Shown in pieces: positions 9,451 through 18,787 of a stretch of DNA of 64,000 nt (positions are counted from its first letter, which is position 1; each line of letters opens with the position of its first letter). The position numbers were made by a program, and so were the translations under genes. The notes beneath the pieces were generated by a model. The model saw nothing but the letters and a program-made list of their open reading frames with translations. It was not told where the DNA came from and did no database searches. The DNA is from a bacterium (GTDB lineage: Bacteria > Electryoneota > Electryoneia > Electryoneales > Electryoneaceae): contig JAHLLH010000001.1 of the NCBI GenBank assembly GCA_020444265.1, forward strand, positions 620,001 to 684,000, given 5' to 3'.

Positions 9451-9466
9451 AGCAACCCGTGTGCCA
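9451..9466 (-). promoter_or_regulatory. Sigma-54 (RpoN) promoter of the flagellar operon
   Basis: On the minus strand the sequence is TGGCACACGGGTTGCT, an exact match to the TGGCAC-N5-TTGCT core. It sits about 31 nt upstream of the flgB ATG, so transcription should start near 9440, leaving a leader of about 20 nt that contains the flgB ribosome site. RpoN-driven basal-body operons are known in several flagellated phyla. No enhancer-binding site was identified upstream. Confidence 0.85.
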
Positions 9467-9635
9467 GCCCCCAACATGCTGTAAATGCTTGACCCAACAT
9501 CTCGGATGTGTCTTAAAGTGGGAAACTTCCTCCGCTGCACGGCAAGGAGTTCCATGCGGAGAAAGCTCAAGTGCTGAGTGAACAAAGGGGGGAAACGGTG
9601 GAAATGGAGAGTGCTTGAGAGGAAATCCTCTTCTG

Positions 9636-10238
9636 CTATCGATAGAGCCCGTGATTCCTGATCAGGTGAACCACTTGTTCTGGAACCAGATCAGAGAATT
9701 CTACGCCATCACGAATTCGATCTCGCACTTCTGTGGAGGAAATGTCCATCTCGAGCTCGTCAAGGAATTCGACCTGCATCGACTTTGTCAAAGGATGATC
9801 CTGACGTTCGAATCCAGGACGATTGAAGACAGCGAAATCAAGCAACTGAACCAGCTCATCCGCTCTCTTCCATCGTGGCAAGGAATTGTATGTATCCATG
9901 CCGAGGATGAGTACAAATCGTTTATCCTTGTGTTTCTCCTGCAAAAAACGGACGGTATCTAGAGAGTAGGAGACGCTTTTTTGACAAAGCTCGACGGTAT
10001 CAATGCTCAGTTCCGGGTGCTCCGACAGCAACACTTTGAGCATAGCGAGACGCAGATGAGCGGGCGTGGGTTCGCGATCCAACTTCAAGGGGTTCTGGCT
10101 GGTAGGAATGTACCAAAGGGAATCAAGATCGAGAGACCGTACAGCCTCCTTGCCAACCCGAAGGTGTGCGAAGGTCGGCGGATCAAATGTTCCACCAAAC
10201 AGCCCAGTTCGCTTCAAGTCAGAAGATGACATGGGCAT
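9636..10238 (-). CDS. nadD: Nicotinate-nucleotide adenylyltransferase
   Basis: 200 residues. The nucleotidyltransferase motif GLFGGTFDPPTFAHLRV is at the N-terminus and the C-terminal ISSTEVRDRI motif matches the family (ISSTxIR). It adenylates nicotinic acid mononucleotide to deamido-NAD in NAD biosynthesis. A second in-frame ATG two codons downstream is an alternative start. It follows bamD by 25 nt at the end of the lnt-bamD run. Confidence 0.94.
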   Translation of the reverse strand: MPMSSSDLKRTGLFGGTFDPPTFAHLRVGKEAVRSLDLDSLWYIPTSQNPLKLDREPTPAHLRLAMLKVLLSEHPELSIDTVELCQKSVSYSLDTVRFLQEKHKDKRFVLILGMDTYNSLPRWKRADELVQLLDFAVFNRPGFERQDHPLTKSMQVEFLDELEMDISSTEVRDRIRDGVEFSDLVPEQVVHLIRNHGLYR

Positions 10239-10263
10239 CCATCCAACTGTTATGTGAGCAGGC

Positions 10264-11124
10264 TCAGGAGCCGGTTAGCCCGGAATCCTCTTCCATTTCG
10301 CCAGCGGGCTGCAACATACCCTTTGCTCGTTCACGACGGTCCGTGGTTGCCAGACGTTCGCGACAATCATTCATGCGAGACAAGGCGAGTTCAGCAAGGT
10401 CATGTTCGCCAAATTTATCAAGGAAGGTCGTGTAGGCAGCCATTGCTTCCTGCCATTCCTTCTGATCCTGGTAGCTCACGCCAACATTGTACTGTGCTTT
10501 CGGAGCGTAACTCGTGTCATAATAGTTGTTCAGGACGAGGTCAAAATAAATGCGTGCAGATGAATACTCATCCATTTTCAAATAAAGCAATCCGTTGAAG
10601 AATTCCTTGTGTGCCAGTTTTTCACGCAACTCCTGGATGCTTTCTGTTGCTTCTCCGACCAAGGGGGAGTTTGGGAAATCTTCAATGAAGAGTTGGAAGG
10701 TATCAATGGCCTTCTGAGTGAATTCCTGATCCAGGGAATATTTCGGAGATAGCTTGCGGAAACTGACGGCCATCTTGAATTCAGCTTCCGGGGCGAGAGT
10801 ACTCTGTGGATACTGTACGAAGAGCTGCTGGTATTCGCTGGCCGCGATAATGTATTCCTTCATCTCGAAATGGCATTCACCGAGGATGAACTGAGCCGAA
10901 TCCGACAATGAAGAGCCTGCATGGTTGATGAGGAAAATCTCGAGACGGTCTGCTGCATCCAGGTATTTACCATCGTTGAACTTGTCCATAATCTTGGCCC
11001 ACGCGGCATCCATCGGAACATCCTCATAGCGACGACCACGAGAACACCCAGCCAGTGCTGCCAAGGCAGCAACCAACACCAGGATCAGGACAGCCCGCTT
11101 CATTAGCGAATTGGGGCGATTCAT
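10264..11124 (-). CDS. bamD: Outer membrane assembly lipoprotein BamD
   Basis: 286 residues from the ATG at 11124, which has GGAG six bases upstream and overlaps the previous stop (TGATG); the track's first codon is a TTG just before it. A lipoprotein signal ends in LAALAGC (Cys27). TPR-like helical repeats follow (YLDAADRLEIFLINHAGSSLSDSAQFILGECHFEMKEYIIAASEYQQLFVQYPQS), the BamD/YfiO pattern. It is a periplasmic-facing part of the BAM complex that inserts beta-barrel proteins. The downstream half repeats this TPR pattern. Confidence 0.92.
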   Translation of the reverse strand: MNRPNSLMKRAVLILVLVAALAALAGCSRGRRYEDVPMDAAWAKIMDKFNDGKYLDAADRLEIFLINHAGSSLSDSAQFILGECHFEMKEYIIAASEYQQLFVQYPQSTLAPEAEFKMAVSFRKLSPKYSLDQEFTQKAIDTFQLFIEDFPNSPLVGEATESIQELREKLAHKEFFNGLLYLKMDEYSSARIYFDLVLNNYYDTSYAPKAQYNVGVSYQDQKEWQEAMAAYTTFLDKFGEHDLAELALSRMNDCRERLATTDRRERAKGMLQPAGEMEEDSGLTGS

Positions 11125-11519
11125 CAACGACTCCTCACACTGAACAGCAAGTAGGTAGTGGTTCCAGCGGCCAGAATGACCGCGACCGGGACAACGTATC
11201 GCAAATATGAGGGTCCCCGGGAAGCGCTCTCAACCGCTTTCTCGCTTCCGTCTCCCTCATCTTCAACAGCATTCAGCCAACTGATGGGTTCCACTCCCCT
11301 TTGAATCTCAGGTTCCCGCCGATCTACAAGCTTTATGTCAGACAATGGATTGAATCGTCTCAACTGTGATTGCAGCAGTTGAACGGCATGATTCTCATGA
11401 ACCAGCTGATCACCTTCCCTGATCGACACCTCGAGCTGTTGAGGGACATCAACACCCCATGATGACACAGGGCTTAGAAGGATTCCCCAGCAAAGGAAAA
11501 GGAGTGCACGTTGCTTCAT
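11124..11519 (-). CDS. Hypothetical small envelope protein between lnt and bamD
   Basis: 131 residues starting at the ATG at 11519, which overlaps the lnt stop by 4 nt and follows a purine-rich GGAGGAGAG; the longer track ORF lies inside lnt and is rejected. A signal peptide (MKQRALLFLCWGILLSPVSSWG) is followed by a polar region and a single C-terminal transmembrane helix (YVVPVAVILAAGTTTYLLF). No family is recognised. Tight coupling with lnt and bamD suggests a role in lipoprotein or outer-membrane biogenesis, but that is only context. Confidence 0.75.
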   Translation of the reverse strand: MKQRALLFLCWGILLSPVSSWGVDVPQQLEVSIREGDQLVHENHAVQLLQSQLRRFNPLSDIKLVDRREPEIQRGVEPISWLNAVEDEGDGSEKAVESASRGPSYLRYVVPVAVILAAGTTTYLLFSVRSR

Positions 11520-13087
11520 CTCTCCTCCTCCTTCTCGTCTAATTGTTGTCGCTTCAAGCGAAGCATGCTGATTGTAACCACCAAAAGAGCGGCGATCAGA
11601 CCAAGATAAGAGAGTACCCACCCACCTCTGTTAAAGGTCGTATTTACTGGTGGCGCAAGGTCTTCTACCAGGGCGCCACGCAGTTTGTTGCCCAATATCC
11701 GAGTGAGATGCCCTGCCGGGTTGATCATAGCAGAAATCCCGGTATTGGTGGCCCGTACCAGGCTGCGTCCTGTTTCTACGGCACGAATACGACTCAACAT
11801 CAGGTGTTGTTCGAGTTCCGCCGTATCGTCATACCATCCATCGTTGGTCAGGTTCAATAGAACATCTGCCCCTCCACGGACTGCCTTTTGGCCCAAATCA
11901 GGGAAGATCGATTCGTAGCAGATAAGGGGAGCAACGGTAAAGGTATCCTGTACCCCATCGATTCTCCATACAGCTGTTCCTTTGCCTGGCTTGAACTCAG
12001 CCTGGCCAAGATTCAGGTTACCGAGTGCTGGAATCAACCATTGGAAAGCGACCCGTTCACCGAAGGGAACCAGGTGAACTTTCGAATAACGTTCGAACTG
12101 ACCACGCTTGTGCGGTTGAATCAGGAACGCCGGATTATAGGGGATTCGACCATTATCAGTGAAATCAGCGTACCGCCCCCCCGTGATCAGGGCAAACCCA
12201 AGTGTATCCACCTCTTCCTGAAGTCGCCGTCTCCAACGGTAATCCTGCTGCACGTACACCGGCGCCGCGGTCTCCGGCCAAACCACAAGGTCGGGTTTCT
12301 CCTGATCAAGACTTCGTGTCAATGGCAGGTATACATCCATGCTGTAGTCGGCGCCCAGCTTCCATTTTTTTGCCGCATCGATATTTCCCTGGACCAGTGC
12401 TACTCGTCCAATTTTATTCCCCGCGATATCCACTACTACAGAACGAAGACGCAACTGCCCGAAGAGGAGTGTCCCTCCGATCAGGAGGAAGAAGAGGATG
12501 CTCGCAACCCTCCGTTCCCTGCCCGCCACCAACATCGCATTTGCCAATACGACCACACCTGTCATCAGGGCTGTTCCACCAACCGAGGCGAGCTGAAGGA
12601 CGGGAAGGTATTTGGCTTGCGTGAGCGCTACCAGCGGCCATGGAAAAGCGAGTTCCCCCAGATGCCAGACTGTTTCGAAGCCAATCCAGAGCATTGGAGC
12701 AAACAGATGGCCAGCACGTTCAAACGCCTTTAAAACAGCGGCATACCCCCAAGTCATGAACCCGAAAGAGCTGGTCAACAGAAGCACGCCACCCGCAGCA
12801 GACCCGATTCGAACACCGATCGTAGTACCGGAGTTGAACCCGATCCAGTGCATCGCAATACCGAAGTAGACCAGGCCAAAGAGGAAGCCAGCCAGGTAAC
12901 CATCCCTAACCCGTGGCAGCTTCTCCATAACAAACATGAAAGGCGTCAGAGCAAACCATGCCAGAAAACCGAGGTTGAGCGGTGGCAGAGCCAGGGCGAG
13001 TAACATTGCAGAAATGAAAAGAGTCGCCAGATGCAGGCGGCCTCGTCGGTCAGTGATCGAGAACAATCTCACGTCCTGAGTTCGCAC
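11516..13087 (-). CDS. lnt: Apolipoprotein N-acyltransferase
   Basis: Up to 523 residues. An N-terminal multi-helix membrane half is followed by a nitrilase-like domain with the catalytic elements VVWPETAAP (Glu), KVHLVPFGE (Lys) and PLICYESIFPD (Cys), and a final transmembrane helix. It adds the third acyl chain to lipoproteins at the periplasmic face of the inner membrane. The first codon in the track is a GTG overlapping the Gfo/Idh gene by 38 nt; a TTG at 13066 behind AGGA is an alternative start. Confidence 0.96.
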   Translation of the reverse strand: MRTQDVRLFSITDRRGRLHLATLFISAMLLALALPPLNLGFLAWFALTPFMFVMEKLPRVRDGYLAGFLFGLVYFGIAMHWIGFNSGTTIGVRIGSAAGGVLLLTSSFGFMTWGYAAVLKAFERAGHLFAPMLWIGFETVWHLGELAFPWPLVALTQAKYLPVLQLASVGGTALMTGVVVLANAMLVAGRERRVASILFFLLIGGTLLFGQLRLRSVVVDIAGNKIGRVALVQGNIDAAKKWKLGADYSMDVYLPLTRSLDQEKPDLVVWPETAAPVYVQQDYRWRRRLQEEVDTLGFALITGGRYADFTDNGRIPYNPAFLIQPHKRGQFERYSKVHLVPFGERVAFQWLIPALGNLNLGQAEFKPGKGTAVWRIDGVQDTFTVAPLICYESIFPDLGQKAVRGGADVLLNLTNDGWYDDTAELEQHLMLSRIRAVETGRSLVRATNTGISAMINPAGHLTRILGNKLRGALVEDLAPPVNTTFNRGGWVLSYLGLIAALLVVTISMLRLKRQQLDEKEEER

Positions 13088-14093
13088 TTTGATACATCAA
13101 ATCGATCAGTTCCATCACTCGCACAGCTTCGTCGATGGTGGAAATGTCCTTTTTCTCACCACGTAACGACGCGACAAAATGATGCATCTGGGCCTCAAAT
13201 GAAGCGTTGTAAAGGTCACGAGGCGCTGCGGATTTAACTGGAGTGACCGTGACAAGTTCATCCTGCACGGTTTTATGCAAAACGAGAGGATTCAACGAAG
13301 CGGTCGCCTTTGTACCCTCGACATGGGTATAGGCCACGTTGTGCTCAGCCAGCAAACCCCAACTACAATCAAGATGCACAAGGGTACCGTTTCCCAGTTC
13401 AACAGCACTGGAAAAGGTGTCCTCCACCTCCCTGTTCAAGTTTTCATGGTGCGACCATGCCGAGACTCTCCGGATGTCGGGATAGTCCAACGCCCAGAGA
13501 ATTACATCCAGCAGTTGGATGCCCAGATCCATCAACACACCACCGCCAGAAATGGTTTTCTTGTCAAGCCAGGGACTGCGATCCCAACCGCCAAACCGCT
13601 TCAACCAACCGGATCTGATGCGCCATATCTTACCCAGCTCATCGGCGGTTACAAAGTTCCGAAGTACGGAAACATCCTGCCGGAACCGCTGATTCATCGC
13701 GACAAAGACAGAACGGCTACGATCACGAGCTGCTTCTTGAAGCCGTTTGGTTTCAGATAGGTTTCGTGTGACAGGTTTTTCAACGATTACATGGGCGCCG
13801 CCTTCAAGAGCGGAAAGCGCCAGTGGAAGGTGAGTGATCGTGGGCGTGCAGATCATCACGACATCCGGGTTGGTTTTCCGGATCAGGTTTTCGATGTCAA
13901 CATGACCCGGCACACCGTATTTCTCAGTTACACGTGACAGCTTGTAACGATCTTCGTCTGCGAGGCCAACAAGGTCAATGGAGCCCATTTGCTCGAGGAT
14001 GGGCAGATGAATTAATTGTGCAGCCCCTCCGAGCCCAATCAGGGCCAGCCGGACCGGGCGATCCGAAGGTAGTCGCTCCGAATTGGCAACCAT
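13050..14093 (-). CDS. Gfo/Idh/MocA family oxidoreductase
   Basis: 347 residues from the ATG at 14093; the track's TTG start lies inside an intrinsic terminator and is less likely. The Rossmann motif LALIGLGGAAQLIHLP opens the protein. The family lysine motif VEKPVTRNLSETKRL and a C-terminal GFO/IDH alpha/beta domain (GGGVLMDLGIQLLDVILWAL) follow. These NAD(P)-dependent enzymes act on sugars, inositols or amino-sugar nucleotides; the substrate cannot be read here. No signal peptide. Confidence 0.92.
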   Translation of the reverse strand: MVANSERLPSDRPVRLALIGLGGAAQLIHLPILEQMGSIDLVGLADEDRYKLSRVTEKYGVPGHVDIENLIRKTNPDVVMICTPTITHLPLALSALEGGAHVIVEKPVTRNLSETKRLQEAARDRSRSVFVAMNQRFRQDVSVLRNFVTADELGKIWRIRSGWLKRFGGWDRSPWLDKKTISGGGVLMDLGIQLLDVILWALDYPDIRRVSAWSHHENLNREVEDTFSSAVELGNGTLVHLDCSWGLLAEHNVAYTHVEGTKATASLNPLVLHKTVQDELVTVTPVKSAAPRDLYNASFEAQMHHFVASLRGEKKDISTIDEAVRVMELIDLMYQSANSGREIVLDH

Positions 14094-14112
14094 ACGGCCT
14101 CGTGTCTCCTGT

Positions 14113-14139
14113 AAAAACCGGCCCCGCAAAGGACCGGTT
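14113..14139 (-). terminator. Intrinsic terminator after ruvX
   Basis: On the minus strand AACCGGTCC-TTTGC-GGGCCGGTT is followed by TTTT. The stem has nine pairs including one G-T. It separates the ruvX end of the housekeeping run from Gfo/Idh-lnt-bamD-nadD. Confidence 0.75.
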
Positions 14140-14177
14140 CAACGTAATGCTGCGCAACTTACCAACCCTTGGGGGAA

Positions 14178-14597
14178 TCAGGGTAGACGATGGCTGTCAA
14201 GATACTCCTGCAACAGCATCGTAGCAGCGACTCGATCGACTCGCGCTTTATCCTTTGAAGGTTTACGTCCAATTTCGCGTAATGCTTTCTCAGCGGCGAA
14301 ACTGGAAAGACGTTCGTCCCAGGTTTCCACCTCAACACCCAGTGCTGAGACATCACGGACCAACTCACGCGCACCTTTGGCGCTCGACCCCTCTGAACCA
14401 TCCATATTGAGTGGAAGTCCCACTAGAACGAGGGTCACCGTTTCATGATCAATAATCTCAGCGATCCGGCGAAGAAAGAGGTCACGCGGTTTCGCAGCAA
14501 AGGTGTCATACGGAGACGCAATCATCCGCATCGGATCTGAGAGGGCAACACCTATCCGAACCGTGCCCCAATCGAGGGCCATTACCCTTCCCAGCAT
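14178..14597 (-). CDS. ruvX: Putative pre-16S rRNA nuclease / Holliday junction resolvase YqgF (RuvX)
   Basis: 139 residues, usual length. The RNase H-like fold motifs are visible: MALDWGTVRIGVALSD at the N-terminus, LVLVGLPLNMDGSEG, and the C-terminal RVDRVAATMLLQEYLD. Homologues process the 5' end of 16S rRNA and were also proposed as resolvases. It follows the HU-type gene on the same strand with a 21-nt gap. Confidence 0.95.
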   Translation of the reverse strand: MLGRVMALDWGTVRIGVALSDPMRMIASPYDTFAAKPRDLFLRRIAEIIDHETVTLVLVGLPLNMDGSEGSSAKGARELVRDVSALGVEVETWDERLSSFAAEKALREIGRKPSKDKARVDRVAATMLLQEYLDSHRLP

Positions 14598-14618
14598 ACC
14601 ACCTTCACAAGGACGTGA

Positions 14619-14948
14619 TCAGACTACGCCTTCGCCTTCGAGTTCCTCGATCGGAACCTTCAGCGCCAGCTTCAACAGTTTACCCGGCTTGAAATGGGTC
14701 TTGCGACGCGCCGGGACGTAGATGATATCATTTGTCTTCGGGTTGCGTGCTTTCGGTTTTGGCTTGGTCTTCTTCACTTCGAAGACTCCGAAATCGCGAA
14801 TTTCAATCCGCAGTTCGATATCATCGCCAGTCATGATTTCGCGCAGGCTGTTGAAGATTTCGTTGGTCACCCGTGCCACAACTTCGGGCTTCTCCCCCGA
14901 TTTCTCAATCACCCTTTCAACGACATCTTTCTTGATGTACGTCTTCAT
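14619..14948 (-). CDS. HU/IHF-family DNA-binding protein
   Basis: 109 residues from ATG 14948 (MKTYIKKDVVERV...), preceded by GGGGGA. The HU pattern is clear: VTNEIFNSLREIMTGDDIELRIEIRDFGVFEVKKTKPKPKARNPKTND, including the RNPKTN arm motif, followed by PARRKTHFKPGKLLK. It is about 20 residues longer than typical HU, with an acidic tail (EELEGEGVV). It bends and compacts DNA. It cannot be assigned to HU or IHF from sequence alone. Confidence 0.93.
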   Translation of the reverse strand: MKTYIKKDVVERVIEKSGEKPEVVARVTNEIFNSLREIMTGDDIELRIEIRDFGVFEVKKTKPKPKARNPKTNDIIYVPARRKTHFKPGKLLKLALKVPIEELEGEGVV

Positions 14949-15028
14949 CTTTCCCCCATAAGACGAGATCATGTATCCAGTCTCTCGGCAAGCCTGAGCA
15001 GGCTAACCGAAGAGAATTACAAGAGTTA

Positions 15029-17278
15029 TTATACAACTTTCTCAGCTACGTCGGCAATGCCTATGCGCTCAACCTGCACAACTCCCTTCACCTTGCTCAC
15101 CTTGTTTCTCAGTTTTGAGAGATGCGCAAGGTTGCGCACTTTTACAACCAACGTGGCGATCCCGAGAGAGCCCTCAGTTCGCAAATTCATCTCGACGATC
15201 CCGACATCCTGCTTTGTCAGGATCTCGGCAAGATCACGAAGCATGTGTGGACGATCCTCTGTCACAAGACGCAAACGGGCATTGTAACGCTCATCCGGAC
15301 TGACTGCCCATTCAACATCGACCAACCGTTCTTTATCGCGGCTAAGTTCGCTGATATTTGGACAATCGGTACGATGGATGGTAATCCCACGACCTTTGCT
15401 GATGAAACCAATAATCCTGTCACCAGGAAGTGGCGAGCAGCAATTCCCGAAGGCAAGCATCAGGTTGTCCGCTCCTTTGACACGAACACCGACTGACTCT
15501 TTTTTCGGCCCCTTGAGGAAGCGCAATTTCTCGAGAGCCGACTCGCCTTGATCCTTTTCTGCCTCTGTTTGGCTGTCTCCAATAATCCGCCTCATCACCG
15601 CATGGAGCGAGAGATCTCCGCCCCCAAGAGCCGCATGGAACCCCTCAGTGGACTCATGCCCGAAAGCGTTGACAAGGTCAGACAGCTCCGTATTGGAGAG
15701 CTTTTTCCGATGTTTGCCAAGCTCACGTTTCAGCATTTCCTCGCCGATTCGGATCGAATCTTCAAGATGTTGCTGCTTGAAATGCTTTTTTATTTTCGAG
15801 CGTGCGCGGTGTGTTTTGACAAGACGCAACCACTCAACGCGAGGCTGGGCTGATCCACTGGTCAACACTTCAACCGAATCACCATTCTTAAGCTGGTAAT
15901 CCAGCGGCACCATACGGCCGTTCACCTTTGCGCCGAGAACACGCAAGCCGATGTCCGTGTGGACAGCAAATGCAAAATCAATCGGAGTTGCATCTTTGGG
16001 CAACTGAATCAATTTACCACGTGGCGTGAAAACAAAGACTTCATCCGTGAAGAGGTTGATCTTCAACGTCTCCATGAACTCTTCGCTGGTCGCCTCTTCT
16101 TTCGACCCCTCGATTAACTGACGCAGCCAACGATAGTACTCATTTAGGTTGTCACGTCCATCACGGCCACCAGCACCTTCTTTGTACTGCCAATGCGCGG
16201 CGATACCGACTTCAGCTACCAGGTCCATCTCATGGGTACGAATCTGGACCTCAACTACTCGCCCCTCCCTGTCCATCACCTTTGTATGCAACGACTGGTA
16301 CATGTTCGCCTTGGGCATGGCGATATAGTCGCTGAATCTTTCAAGGATCGGTGTATAAAGGCTATGAACCACGCCGAGGGTGCGGTAGCAGTCAGAGACC
16401 GAACCTACAATCACACGAACCGCGAGGAGATCGAGGATTTCCTCGAAACTTTTCCCGCGCTTTTTAATCTTGTTGTAGATGCTGAAGAAGTGTTTCGCAC
16501 GGCCTGTGACATCCGCCTCAATGCCATCCTGCTTGAGACGCTCCGTCAGCGGCGCCATGAACGAGGAAAGGGCATCTTCCCTGTCGTCCCGCCTCATGGC
16601 AACACGATCAGCGATACGCCTGTAAGAAACCTCGTCGATCACCTTGAGCGAGAGGTCTTCCAATTCCATCTTGATTCGCCCAATCCCGAAGCGATGCGCG
16701 AGGGGAGCGTAAATTTCCAGAGTCTCCTCTGCGATCCGTCGCTGACTTTTCTGCGGCAATGCCTCGAGGGTTCGCATGTTATGGAGACGATCAGCGAGCT
16801 TGATCAAGATGACACGCAGGTCCTGGGCCATCGAGAGAAGCATCTTGCGGAAATACTCCGCTTGACGTTCTTCATTGCTCTTGCTTTCATAGCGCAAGGC
16901 CGCGAGCTTTGTCATCCCTTCGACCAGAAGCCCAGCAACGGGTCCGAATTCCCGGGCCACATCGTCCACCGTCACACCAGTATCCTCGACCACATCGTGC
17001 AACAATGCACCGATCAAGGTAATCATGTCCACATTTAACTTGGTCAGGATCGCCATCACTTCGAGGGGATGTGTGATATAGGGTTCGCCAGACACACGAG
17101 TCTGGCCGTGGTGCGCACGTGCCGCAAACAGCAAGGCCTTGCGCAGTTGATCGCGCTCCTTGCTGCCATGATGGAACTCGAGCTGATCGCAGATCTGGTT
17201 CAGGCGATCCACAATATCTTGTGGCACCAGATCCAGGATCTCTTTTTCGAGATCATCCATGATCGACACGTTACTCAT
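15029..17278 (-). CDS. spoT: Bifunctional (p)ppGpp synthetase/hydrolase, RelA/SpoT homologue
   Basis: 749 residues from the ATG at 17278, immediately after the dnaB stop; the longer track start lies inside dnaB. Domain order is HD hydrolase (HHGQTRVSGEPYITHPLEV and LLHDVVEDT keep the metal ligands), synthetase (YRTLGVVHSLYTPILERFSDYIAMPKANMYQSLHT), TGS (VFTPRGKLIQLPKDATPIDFAFAVHTDIG), and a C-terminal ACT domain. The intact HD box argues for both making and degrading the alarmone. It is the only stringent-response gene in the window. Confidence 0.96.
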   Translation of the reverse strand: MSNVSIMDDLEKEILDLVPQDIVDRLNQICDQLEFHHGSKERDQLRKALLFAARAHHGQTRVSGEPYITHPLEVMAILTKLNVDMITLIGALLHDVVEDTGVTVDDVAREFGPVAGLLVEGMTKLAALRYESKSNEERQAEYFRKMLLSMAQDLRVILIKLADRLHNMRTLEALPQKSQRRIAEETLEIYAPLAHRFGIGRIKMELEDLSLKVIDEVSYRRIADRVAMRRDDREDALSSFMAPLTERLKQDGIEADVTGRAKHFFSIYNKIKKRGKSFEEILDLLAVRVIVGSVSDCYRTLGVVHSLYTPILERFSDYIAMPKANMYQSLHTKVMDREGRVVEVQIRTHEMDLVAEVGIAAHWQYKEGAGGRDGRDNLNEYYRWLRQLIEGSKEEATSEEFMETLKINLFTDEVFVFTPRGKLIQLPKDATPIDFAFAVHTDIGLRVLGAKVNGRMVPLDYQLKNGDSVEVLTSGSAQPRVEWLRLVKTHRARSKIKKHFKQQHLEDSIRIGEEMLKRELGKHRKKLSNTELSDLVNAFGHESTEGFHAALGGGDLSLHAVMRRIIGDSQTEAEKDQGESALEKLRFLKGPKKESVGVRVKGADNLMLAFGNCCSPLPGDRIIGFISKGRGITIHRTDCPNISELSRDKERLVDVEWAVSPDERYNARLRLVTEDRPHMLRDLAEILTKQDVGIVEMNLRTEGSLGIATLVVKVRNLAHLSKLRNKVSKVKGVVQVERIGIADVAEKVV

Positions 17279-17279
17279 C

Positions 17280-18740
17280 TCAGAACGGAGCTCCTTCAGA
17301 TCCGCTGGGCTCAGCGGGGATATAGTCATCTTCGTGATGTGACTCAAGATTTGCGAACGCCGCAAAGTCCGGCAAGAAGGCAAGTTTCACGGATCCAGTT
17401 GGACCGTTACGTTGCTTCCCAATAATAATTTCGGAGGTATTGTCTTCAGGTTGTGCAGCCAGCTCATCCTTGCTTTTCTCAAGTCGGTCATAATATGCCT
17501 GGCGATAGACGAACATGACCACATCGGCATCCTGTTCGATAGCTCCCGAGTCACGTAAATCGGACAGGATCGGTCGCTTGCTTCCGCCGCGTGTTTCCAC
17601 CGCACGACTTAGCTGGGATAATGCGACGACTGGGATGTCCAGCTCCTTCGCGAGTCCCTTCAACTGACGGCTGATCTGCGCAATCGCCTGCTGCTGGCTT
17701 TCGGAACGTGCCGGAGGCTGCATCAGCTGAAGGTAGTCAAGCACAATCATACCACAACCGTACTGCACCTGTAAGCGCCGCGCTCGAGCTCGGACATCGG
17801 TAATCGTCTGCGCAGGAGTGTCGTCGATGTAGATCGGCATCTGGCTCAAGCTGGATGCGGCATCAGCAATGCGCGCCCATTCATCTTTTGAAGCCTTTGC
17901 CGTACGGATCTTGTAGAGTGGTACACGTGATTCGACACTGATCAGGCGCATCGCAATCTGCTTCGCACTCATTTCGAGGGAAATCACACCGACCGGCTCT
18001 TTATGAATTCGGGCAGCGTTGTACGCGAAGCATAGCGCTAGTGCAGTCTTCCCCATGGATGGACGAGCCGCAAGGATAATCAAGTCGGATCGCTGAAAGC
18101 CACCCGTCATCCCATCCAGATCGTCATAGCCTGACCCAATACCGGTCAACGATCCCTGACGTTCGGATATCCGCTGAATTTCTTCGATTGTCTCGTGGTT
18201 GACATTGTCAATCGGACGATAACCGGAGCGCTCATTATGACGCTGGAGCTGGAACATCTCGCCGATGGACCAATCAAGCAGTGCATCCGGTTCAGAAGAG
18301 GGATCGAAGACTTTTGTCCCCATATCCTCAGCAAGGGTGGATACTTCACGAAGCAGGAACTTCTCCTGCACGATCTTCGCGTAGTAATCGACATTTCTTG
18401 GGAATGGTACCGATTCAGACAGTTCTGTGAGGTAGATATCTCCGCCAACATCCTCGAGCTTGTTGATCGCCTTCAGTTCGGCGGACAAAGTGATGAGATC
18501 GGTCGGCTCATTACGCTGGAACAAATCGTGCATCAAATCGAAGATGATAGCGTGTTTTTCCCAATAGAAGGATTTTTCACTGACAAAATCGACCACCTTC
18601 GCAAAGGCAGTCTGATCAATCAAAATCGCACCCAGGACCGCCTGTTCAGACTGGTAATCACTGGGTGGCACTCGCATCTCAGTGGATTGGTTGTCTCGTC
18701 CACCGTTGTTGCGACGTGGTGTTTGTTCTCGTTCGTTCAT
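17280..18740 (-). CDS. dnaB: Replicative DNA helicase DnaB
   Basis: 486 residues from ATG 18740 (MNEREQTPRR...), which has GGAAGG upstream. The N-terminal primase-interaction domain starts at PPSDYQSEQAVLGAILID. The RecA-type core carries Walker A LAARPSMGKTALAL, GVISLEMSAKQIAMRLIS, and the C-terminal PILSDLRDSGAIEQDADVVMFVYR. No intein is present. The ring helicase unwinds the fork ahead of the polymerase. Confidence 0.97.
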   Translation of the reverse strand: MNEREQTPRRNNGGRDNQSTEMRVPPSDYQSEQAVLGAILIDQTAFAKVVDFVSEKSFYWEKHAIIFDLMHDLFQRNEPTDLITLSAELKAINKLEDVGGDIYLTELSESVPFPRNVDYYAKIVQEKFLLREVSTLAEDMGTKVFDPSSEPDALLDWSIGEMFQLQRHNERSGYRPIDNVNHETIEEIQRISERQGSLTGIGSGYDDLDGMTGGFQRSDLIILAARPSMGKTALALCFAYNAARIHKEPVGVISLEMSAKQIAMRLISVESRVPLYKIRTAKASKDEWARIADAASSLSQMPIYIDDTPAQTITDVRARARRLQVQYGCGMIVLDYLQLMQPPARSESQQQAIAQISRQLKGLAKELDIPVVALSQLSRAVETRGGSKRPILSDLRDSGAIEQDADVVMFVYRQAYYDRLEKSKDELAAQPEDNTSEIIIGKQRNGPTGSVKLAFLPDFAAFANLESHHEDDYIPAEPSGSEGAPF

Positions 18741-18787
18741 CAATCCTTCCAAAGGGCATCAGCCTGCAAACGTCTAGTATAGCTTGG

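Noticed and set aside
9420-9500. Longer N-terminus of flgB (163 residues)
   Set aside because: The sigma-54 promoter lies inside it and the expected transcript start is downstream of the longer start; the ATG at 9419 has a good ribosome site and the rod-family length.
12202-12733. Plus-strand ORFs opposite lnt
   Set aside because: Shadows of the well-supported apolipoprotein N-acyltransferase frame.
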